DNA of 19,031 bases from NCBI GenBank assembly GCA_049613795.1, contig JBMZCX010000056.1:1-19031 (forward strand). The letters run 5' to 3'. Below the pieces are notes generated by a model, which worked only from the letters and a program-made list of their open reading frames with translations, was not told where the DNA came from and did no database searches. Below are positions 7,605-13,778 of the stretch, piece by piece (within the stretch, counting starts at the first letter, position 1; each line of letters starts with the position of its first letter). This stretch comes from Thalassotalea_B sp049613795 (GTDB lineage Bacteria; Pseudomonadota; Gammaproteobacteria; Enterobacterales; Alteromonadaceae). Made by a program: the position numbers and the translations under genes.

Positions 7605-8816
7605 ATGTTGAAAAAAACACTAATCGCGTCAGCTCTTGTTGGCTTATTTGCGACAAATAACGCATTTGCGAATGAAGAAACAGATGAATTACGCGCAATA
7701 ATTGCTAAGCAACAAGAAGTATTGAAGCAGTTAGAAAAACGTTTGAACGAAACTGAAAAACGCATTGAAGCTGCTGAAAGCCAAGCCGAAGTTGCAGCCA
7801 CTCAAATTGAAGCTACAGCAACGCAAGTTGAAGCGGTATCAAGTGAAGCCTTCTCGTCAACTACGTTAGGTGGTTATGGTGAATTGCATTACAACAATAA
7901 CGATAATGGTAAAGATATTGATTTTCACCGTTTCGTTTTATTTTTTGGCCATGAGTTCACAAATAAATTACGTTTTTTCTCTGAATTTGAATTAGAGCAC
8001 TCAATTGCGGGCGAAGGTAAAGTAGGTGAAGTTGAGTTAGAGCAAGCCTACATTGAATATGACTTTAGCGATAAGCTTTCTACTAAAGCAGGTATGTTTT
8101 TGATCCCTGTTGGCATTATTAACGAAACGCATGAGCCACCAACGTTCTATGGCGTTGAACGTAATCCGGTTGAAAAAAACATTATTCCAGCCACTTGGTG
8201 GGAAGCAGGTGCTGCATTTACTTATAAGCCACAAGGTGGTTTAGCGTTTGATATGGCTATTACTAGCGGCTTAAAATCGCCAATTGATGGTAGCAAAGCG
8301 TACAATATTCGAAGCGGTCGTCAAAAAGTGGGTAAAGCAAGTGCCGAAAATTTAGCATACACAGGGCGTGTTAAATATACTGGCGTTCCAGGGCTTGAAT
8401 TAGCGGCAACTTTACAATACCAACAAGATATTACTCAAGGTGAAGCGGGTGTTGATAAAGCAGGTGCAACATTGTTTGAAGCACATGCTGTTTATCAAGT
8501 GGACAAGTTCTCTTTACGTGCATTATACGCCACATGGAATATTGACGGCGCAGAAGCTGAAGCATTAGGTCGTGACGAACAAACAGGTTGGTATGTTGAA
8601 CCTTCTTATCGTTTCAACGAAAAAATAGGTGCATTCGTTCGTTATGCAGCATACGACAACAGTGCTGGCAGTCAGGCAGATACTGAAAAGAAACAAACTA
8701 GCATTGGCATTAATTACTACCTACACGACAATGTAGTATTAAAAGCTGACTGGGAAGACAACAGCGGCGCAGCCGATATGCAAGGCTTTAACTTAGGTGT
8801 TGGTTATCAGTTTTAA
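7605..8816 (+). CDS. Outer-membrane porin with N-terminal coiled coil
   Basis: This 403-residue outer-membrane beta-barrel resembles the phosphate-selective porin O/P superfamily. The chosen start is ATG 7605, preceded by GGGA at 7596. The upstream in-frame ATG at 7548 would put 19 residues before a perfect signal peptide and lies inside the promoter. The signal peptide ends AFA (about residue 22). Residues 24-80 form a heptad-rich coiled coil (KQQEVLKQLEKRLNETEKR), then barrel strands begin at TLGGYGELHY. The segment with FLIPVGIINETHEPP and ATWWEAGA is typical of this porin group. The last residue is Phe in GVGYQF, the BAM-recognised C-terminus. It has its own promoter and terminator, so it is monocistronic. 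The transported solute is unknown. Confidence 0.88.
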   Translation: MLKKTLIASALVGLFATNNAFANEETDELRAIIAKQQEVLKQLEKRLNETEKRIEAAESQAEVAATQIEATATQVEAVSSEAFSSTTLGGYGELHYNNNDNGKDIDFHRFVLFFGHEFTNKLRFFSEFELEHSIAGEGKVGEVELEQAYIEYDFSDKLSTKAGMFLIPVGIINETHEPPTFYGVERNPVEKNIIPATWWEAGAAFTYKPQGGLAFDMAITSGLKSPIDGSKAYNIRSGRQKVGKASAENLAYTGRVKYTGVPGLELAATLQYQQDITQGEAGVDKAGATLFEAHAVYQVDKFSLRALYATWNIDGAEAEALGRDEQTGWYVEPSYRFNEKIGAFVRYAAYDNSAGSQADTEKKQTSIGINYYLHDNVVLKADWEDNSGAADMQGFNLGVGYQF

Positions 8817-8841
8817 TTGCTAATCTGCAGATAAGCTTGAT

Positions 8842-8879
8842 AAAAGTGAATAGCGTTAACGTTATTCACTTTTTTGTTT
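8842..8879 (+). terminator. Rho-independent terminator after the porin
   Basis: AAAAGTGAATAGCGTT (8842-8857) pairs with AACGTTATTCACTTTT (8858-8873), with a G-U wobble and a small central loop, followed by TTTGTTTT. The near-perfect symmetry and T run make a strong terminator. It starts 26 nt past the porin stop and separates the porin from the FMN-binding gene. Confidence 0.85.
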
Positions 8880-8960
8880 TAAAATAGCAGCTGTAATCGA
8901 TCGCCATTTTAATTAAATTTATTTTATCCCTATTTATTGCGACAAGTTGGATGCACATTA

Positions 8961-9488
8961 ATGAAAATATTGAGTAAAAAAATCTACTGTTTAGCCATCC
9001 CTTTTTTATTGTTATTTTCAACTTCTGGCGTTACCAAAGGGGTTTATCAAACCTCCGAGCAGTTTATTAATCAAGTATTTAACGGCGAAAGCCCGAAGGC
9101 AAAAATGCTATGGTTAAAAGCAGAAGACAAAGCCGTAATTGCTGAAATCATGAGCCGTAAATATCATCGTATGCGCATACGTTACTGGCAAAAAGGTGAT
9201 GAAAGCGTTTGGATATTAGATGAAATAGGCAAAGAAAAGCCAATCACTACAGGCATTCATATTAAAGGGCGATCTATCGTTCAGCTTAAAGTACTTACGT
9301 TTCGAGAGTCACGCGGCGATGAAGTACGCCATGATTTTTTTACTCGCCAGTTTAAATCGGTTACATTAACGCCCGAACATAATTTAAACCAAACTATTGA
9401 CGGTATAACTGGCGCTACCATGTCTGTACGAGCATTAACTAAAGTGGCAAAATTAGCCCTTTGGCTCGATCAAAAAATACAACCTTAA
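8961..9488 (+). CDS. Exported FMN-binding domain protein with flavinylation motif
   Basis: This 175-residue protein carries the FMN-binding domain shared with NqrC, RnfG and related extracytosolic redox carriers. A hydrophobic leader (about 8-24) exports or anchors it. Residues 147-155, DGITGATMS, match the motif to which ApbE attaches FMN covalently, with T153 as the expected acceptor. The protein should shuttle electrons on the outer face of the inner membrane. I chose ATG 8961, preceded by GGAT at 8948. A TTG at 8937 would add eight residues that do not improve the leader. The PepSY-type membrane protein follows 35 nt later, a known partner type for flavinylated domains. No ApbE gene lies in the window. 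The electron donor and acceptor are unknown. Confidence 0.85.
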   Translation: MKILSKKIYCLAIPFLLLFSTSGVTKGVYQTSEQFINQVFNGESPKAKMLWLKAEDKAVIAEIMSRKYHRMRIRYWQKGDESVWILDEIGKEKPITTGIHIKGRSIVQLKVLTFRESRGDEVRHDFFTRQFKSVTLTPEHNLNQTIDGITGATMSVRALTKVAKLALWLDQKIQP

Positions 9489-9509
9489 TAGTGGGGTAAG
9501 CTAGGCTGA

Positions 9510-9527
9510 ATGAGTAAACTACGGTGA
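9510..9527 (+). other. Five-codon upstream mini-ORF overlapping a GTG start
   Basis: ATG AGT AAA CTA CGG TGA (9510-9527) ends so that its TGA overlaps the GTG start at 9524 as GTGA. A GGGG stretch lies upstream at 9492-9495. The next gene has no convincing ribosome site of its own, so re-initiation from this mini-ORF is conceivable. It could equally be chance. Confidence 0.25.
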
Positions 9528-10273
9528 ATAAATCTATCCGCGCACGTATTATTCGCCATTTACGGAAATGGCACCGAAGGCTTGGCATTTGGGCCGCCGC
9601 TTTTCTTATTTTTTTGTCAATTACAGGTGTTGCCCTTAATCACACTAACGCTTTTGGCTTAGCACAACAAACCATCACTAACTCTTGGTTATTAGATCAT
9701 TATGGTATTAACTCGCCAACCAATGTTACGGCTTATCATCAAGGCAATATTATTGTTACCGATCAGTTTATTTGGCTTAATAAACAATTACTTGTTGAAA
9801 CGAATGACGAAGTGGTCGCTTCAGGCAAATTTCAACAATTTTGGTTGGTATTAACCACTGAAAAATTGATGTTATTTAGTGATAAAGGCGAAATGGTTGA
9901 TCAAATAGATAAATCATTAGGTTTACCTGAAAATATTACTCATTTGGCAGTTAATGAACATCATCTTAGCGTAAGCACTCCGTCGGGTTTTTACCAAACC
10001 AATAGTGATTTTATTGAATGGCAAACAGTCACTTTTATTGTTGAACCAAACTGGTTAGCTGAAACGCCACTTAGTGATAACGATAAAATATCAGTGAATA
10101 ATCGTTATCGCTCTCAGTTTCTCACATTAGAGCGCATGATTGTTGACGCTCATTCAGGGCGGTTGTTTGGTGATTTTGGTGTTTATTTTATGGATTTAGT
10201 CGCCTTTTGCTTAATTTTACTGTCTGCGAGCGGCATTTATATTTGGTTGCGTTATGCACGATCCAAACGGTAA
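9524..10273 (+). CDS. PepSY-associated two-helix membrane protein
   Basis: This 249-residue protein is built like short PepSY_TM proteins: a basic N-terminus with RKWHRRLGIW (14-23), one helix (about 20-38), a periplasmic domain of about 180 residues, and a second helix (about 221-241, with SASGIYIWLRY). The stretch IVDAHSGRLFGDFG before TM2 is the usual PepSY terminal signature. Such proteins occur with flavinylated FMN-binding domains and are thought to pass electrons across or along the inner membrane. His17 and His40 near the helix ends are possible cofactor ligands, which is inference. The start is GTG 9524: no in-frame ATG exists before the first helix, and the ribosome site is weak. 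The GH20 gene begins 30 nt after the stop. Confidence 0.8.
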   Translation: MNKSIRARIIRHLRKWHRRLGIWAAAFLIFLSITGVALNHTNAFGLAQQTITNSWLLDHYGINSPTNVTAYHQGNIIVTDQFIWLNKQLLVETNDEVVASGKFQQFWLVLTTEKLMLFSDKGEMVDQIDKSLGLPENITHLAVNEHHLSVSTPSGFYQTNSDFIEWQTVTFIVEPNWLAETPLSDNDKISVNNRYRSQFLTLERMIVDAHSGRLFGDFGVYFMDLVAFCLILLSASGIYIWLRYARSKR

Positions 10274-10303
10274 TGAAGCTTAATTTATAGAGAAGGGGAT
10301 ATT

Positions 10304-12952
10304 GTGAAAAATTATCGTTATTGGTTGCTGCTGTCGGTATTATTGAGCCTATTAGTGAGTTGTTCACCAGCAGAACCACCGCGAAGAGAGGTGTTAACGC
10401 CTGTTACTCAATCACAACTTAATCAGTTAGCCGACAATTTACACATTGAATACCAAGCATTAAGCAATGTTGAGACTGACTGTCCAGCCAAAGCCGATAA
10501 AGATGTTAAGCATTGCTTTAGCGCAATAATAAAAATAACCTCGCCAGTGGATGTATTCGCCAATCAGTGGAATATTCGTTATTCGCAAGTGTACCCAACC
10601 TATGCGGCTCACTCAGAGCAGTTGTCGTTAGTGCATACCAATGGTGATATTCAGCAGATAACACCTACGGAAACGTTTAAAGGATTTAAAGCGAATACTC
10701 CTGTAACGATTAAACTTTGGGTTGATAATACGGTGATTACTGAGTCAGAAATAATGCCCAATTATTGGATTTCTGCCGAGCAATTAACCTCAGCTGTTAT
10801 TAAAAGCACAAAAACAACAATAGACGCTGAAACTCAGCTTGAACAACAACCTTATATTAAGTGGTTAACGCCTGTAGAAAAACATATTAAATCTGCTCCT
10901 GACGATGTTAACCAATACGCCTCTGCTAATTGGTTATATCAGCATAATGCAGATGTTAACGCTACGACGAAACATTTACCTTTTGCCATTATTCCCACGC
11001 CAACATCGCTTATTATTACAGATAACGATAAGCGCTTAGCATTATTAAGTGGTATTAATGTTGTGCTAAATAATGTTGAAATAACAGCCGTTGATGCGGC
11101 GCTAGCTCGTTTAAAAAAACTAGGTGTTAACCAAGAAAAAAATGGTACTACACTGTCAATTACGGTTGATAAAACACGTTTAACTACAGCAGAAAGTTAC
11201 CAATTAAGCATTAATGACCAAGGCATAAACATTATTGCTGCAGACGCTAGCGGCGCCTTTTATGGCGTGCAAAGTTTGGCTGGCTTATTAACCCTTTCAA
11301 CATTGTCAGTACCCTATGTAGACATTAGCGATCAGCCGCATTATTCGTATCGTGGACAGCATTTAGACGTAGGGCGAAACTTTCATGATAAAGCGATGGT
11401 CTTTCGCTTAATTGAGCAAATGGCGGCGTATAAGTTAAATAAATTGCATATGCACTTAGCGGAAGATGAAGGTTGGCGCATTGAACTACCAAGCTTGCCA
11501 GAGTTAACCGCCGTTGGTGGTCAGCGTTGTATGTTAATGTCAGATAAACAGTGTTTACAACCGCAATTAGGTGCTGCTGGCGCTAGTGAGCGTGATGGTT
11601 ATTACACGGCACAAGACTATATCGACATTTTACGTTACGCCAAACGTCATCATATAGAAATTATTCCATCGTTAGATATGCCGGGTCATTCACGTGCGGC
11701 AGTTAAAGCTATGGAAGCAAGGTATCAACGTTTTATTGAGCAAGAAAACGCAGTTGAAGCGACGCGTTACTTGTTGTCTGACTTTGCTGATAAAACACAA
11801 TACTTATCTATTCAAAACTACCGCGACAATACCATTAATGTTTGTATGGAATCAGCTTATGCGTTTGTTGACCAAGTATTAGAGGACCTTATTGCACTGC
11901 ATCAACAAGCCGACCATCCATTGCGGTTATACCATATTGGCGCTGATGAAACGGCGGGTGCATGGGTAGATTCACCTCAATGCCAAGCGCTAATTAATGA
12001 CAAAACGAATGAAGTGGTTGACGCTAAACATTTAGGCGCACATTTTATTGAGCGTGTTTCAACTATGATCGCCGCTAAAGGCATTAGTGTTGGTGGTTGG
12101 AACGACGGTTTAGGCGAAAGCAACGTTGAACGTATGCCTAAAGATGTGTATTCCTATATTTGGGGAGCTTTGCCGTGGGGTGCTCACCAGCAAGTGAGTG
12201 AGCAAGCTCGTAGAGGTTGGCAAGTGGTACTTGCCATACCTGATGTTTTGTATTTCGATTTCCCTTATGAAGTTGACCCGAAAGAACGTGGTTATAACTG
12301 GGCGTCGAGAAGAATTGATAGCCGTAATATTTTTAACTTTATGCCTGACAATTTGCCACTTCATGCGGAGTTTCGTGTTGATACCTTAGGTAAGCCTTAT
12401 GAAATTGACGATACAATACAAAAAAATGAACAAGGTGAAGTGACGCATCAACCGTTACCCGAAAACTTTAACGTTGCTGGTATTCAAGGGCAGCTTTGGA
12501 GCGAAACGATACGCAGCGAAAACCAAGCAGAATACATGATTTACCCAAGATTATTAGCGTTTGCTGAAAAGGCATGGCATTCAGCCAATTGGCATGTGCC
12601 TTATAATTATAAAGGGGCGCGTTACAATAAAAATACAGCTGTTTTTACAGAAAAACAGCAACAGCTACGTGATAGCCAATGGCAGCTATTTAGCAATACC
12701 ATCGCGCAAAAAGAGCTGATTAAGCTTGATAAGCAAGGCGTTTTTTATCGTGTACCAACGGTAGGGGCTAAAATAATTAATGAACAACTACATTTAAATA
12801 GTTCATTAGTAGGGCTGCCGTTAGAGTATCAAACTGAGAATGGCAAATGGCAACAATACCAATACCCAATAAAAGTTAATTTACCTGTGAAAGTGCGTGC
12901 AAGAAGCGCTGATGGTAGTCGAGCAGGGCGAGGTTTGTCGTTACCAAAATAA
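10304..12952 (+). CDS. GH20 beta-N-acetylhexosaminidase (chitobiase-type) lipoprotein
   Basis: This 882-residue exo-enzyme should release N-acetylglucosamine from chitobiose or related glycans. The GTG start at 10304 follows a strong GAAGGGGAT site. The leader ends in lipobox LVSC (C20) with Ser after it, which predicts an outer-membrane lipoprotein. Domains in order: N-terminal chitobiase carbohydrate-binding-like domain (about 40-160), GH20b domain (about 225-340), catalytic barrel (about 345-760) and a C-terminal Ig-like domain (about 805-880). The catalytic pair is D548-E549 in HIGADETAGAW. Active-site landmarks LHMHLAEDEGWR (381-392) and SLDMPGHSRAA (456-466) are intact. The length matches Serratia-type chitobiases. 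Its place after the FMN-binding/PepSY pair is unusual. No chitinase or sugar transporter lies nearby. Confidence 0.95.
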   Translation: MKNYRYWLLLSVLLSLLVSCSPAEPPRREVLTPVTQSQLNQLADNLHIEYQALSNVETDCPAKADKDVKHCFSAIIKITSPVDVFANQWNIRYSQVYPTYAAHSEQLSLVHTNGDIQQITPTETFKGFKANTPVTIKLWVDNTVITESEIMPNYWISAEQLTSAVIKSTKTTIDAETQLEQQPYIKWLTPVEKHIKSAPDDVNQYASANWLYQHNADVNATTKHLPFAIIPTPTSLIITDNDKRLALLSGINVVLNNVEITAVDAALARLKKLGVNQEKNGTTLSITVDKTRLTTAESYQLSINDQGINIIAADASGAFYGVQSLAGLLTLSTLSVPYVDISDQPHYSYRGQHLDVGRNFHDKAMVFRLIEQMAAYKLNKLHMHLAEDEGWRIELPSLPELTAVGGQRCMLMSDKQCLQPQLGAAGASERDGYYTAQDYIDILRYAKRHHIEIIPSLDMPGHSRAAVKAMEARYQRFIEQENAVEATRYLLSDFADKTQYLSIQNYRDNTINVCMESAYAFVDQVLEDLIALHQQADHPLRLYHIGADETAGAWVDSPQCQALINDKTNEVVDAKHLGAHFIERVSTMIAAKGISVGGWNDGLGESNVERMPKDVYSYIWGALPWGAHQQVSEQARRGWQVVLAIPDVLYFDFPYEVDPKERGYNWASRRIDSRNIFNFMPDNLPLHAEFRVDTLGKPYEIDDTIQKNEQGEVTHQPLPENFNVAGIQGQLWSETIRSENQAEYMIYPRLLAFAEKAWHSANWHVPYNYKGARYNKNTAVFTEKQQQLRDSQWQLFSNTIAQKELIKLDKQGVFYRVPTVGAKIINEQLHLNSSLVGLPLEYQTENGKWQQYQYPIKVNLPVKVRARSADGSRAGRGLSLPK

Positions 12953-12991
12953 TAGCTAACTAATAGGCAACGATCTAAGGAATAAATAGAA

Positions 12992-13585
12992 ATGCTAAAT
13001 TTTTCAGAGTCGTGTGAGCGTAATAAAGATCCTATTTTAACGCAATTAATGCCATTGCTAGCCGATTGTACATCGGTGTTAGAGTTAGGTAGCCATTCAG
13101 GGCAGCATGCTTTTCACTTTGCTGAACAATTACCTCACTTACATTGGCAATTGTCAGATCAAGCACAAACAGTATCGGCATTAACACACAACCATGAGCA
13201 GGCTGAATTAGCCAATGTACGCGCGCCAATAACACTCGATGTGGCCAATAAAGTCGATTGGCCACAGCAAAAATATACTGCGGTTTATAGTGCCAATACC
13301 TTACATATTATGTCAGCTGAACATGTTGAGGCGTTATTTAGTCATATCCGTAGTGTGTGTCAGCCAAATACGGTACTTGTGATTTACGGGCCTTTTAATT
13401 ATCAAGGCAATTACACCAGCCCAAGTAATGAAAAGTTTCAACAATGGCTACAAGCACGAGATAAACGAAGTGGTATTCGCGATTTTGAATGGGTAAATAA
13501 ATTAGCACAGGCCGCAGGCTTTGTATTTGAAGCCGATATTAACATGCCCGCGAATAACCAATTGTTAGTATGGCGTATGGGGTAA
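12992..13585 (+). CDS. DUF938 family SAM-dependent methyltransferase-like protein
   Basis: This 197-residue cytoplasmic protein has a class I methyltransferase fold. Motif I is VLELGSHSGQHA (29-40), followed by the acidic residue of LSD (D56) and a motif IV region SANTLHIM. The segments VIYGPFNYQGNYTS and NNQLLVWR near the end mark the DUF938 family, related to human METTL26. The substrate is unknown. An AAGGA site precedes the ATG. The gene starts 39 nt after the GH20 stop on the same strand and ends just before a bidirectional terminator, so it is probably the last gene of the run. Confidence 0.85.
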   Translation: MLNFSESCERNKDPILTQLMPLLADCTSVLELGSHSGQHAFHFAEQLPHLHWQLSDQAQTVSALTHNHEQAELANVRAPITLDVANKVDWPQQKYTAVYSANTLHIMSAEHVEALFSHIRSVCQPNTVLVIYGPFNYQGNYTSPSNEKFQQWLQARDKRSGIRDFEWVNKLAQAAGFVFEADINMPANNQLLVWRMG

Positions 13586-13604
13586 ATTTATTGAGTTTGG
13601 CTGT

Positions 13605-13626
13605 AAAAAAGGCATCCGAAGATGCC
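13605..13626 (-). terminator. Bidirectional terminator between convergent genes
   Basis: GGCATC (13611-13616) and GATGCC (13621-13626) flank CGAA. On the minus strand the loop reads TTCG and the stem is followed by TTTTTT, a textbook terminator for the M16 peptidase transcript. On the plus strand the same hairpin lies 25 nt past the methyltransferase stop, with a weaker T-rich tail. Confidence 0.85.
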
Positions 13627-13673
13627 ATTCATTTAACTAGTTCCTTAGATTTTTCTTTAAAAAACCATGCCTT

Positions 13674-13747
13674 GTAGGTTGAGCTTTAGCTCATCAGTTA
13701 GCCTAAGTGTTTAAAGGCCGATATTAACGGTATAAATACCGACCTAC
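13674..13747. repeat. REP doublet (REPIN-like) with GTAG heads
   Basis: Two hairpins are arranged head-out. The left unit on the plus strand is GTAGGT then TGAGC-TTTA-GCTCA (13674-13693). The right unit on the minus strand is GTAGGT (13747-13742) then CGGTAT-TT-ATACCG (13741-13728). Both end inward near GCC/GGCC (13701-13703, 13716-13719). A GTAG tetranucleotide before a hairpin and inverted pairing are the marks of REP elements mobilised by RAYT transposases. It lies between the M16 stop and its terminator, so it would be in that gene's 3' transcript. Only one doublet is present here. Confidence 0.6.
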
Positions 13748-13778
13748 TATTTAAAAGGTAATCAGTTATAGTACTTCA

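Noticed and set aside
8937..8960. TTG start for the FMN-binding protein
   Set aside because: ATG 8961 has a spaced GGAT site and begins directly with a basic, then hydrophobic leader.
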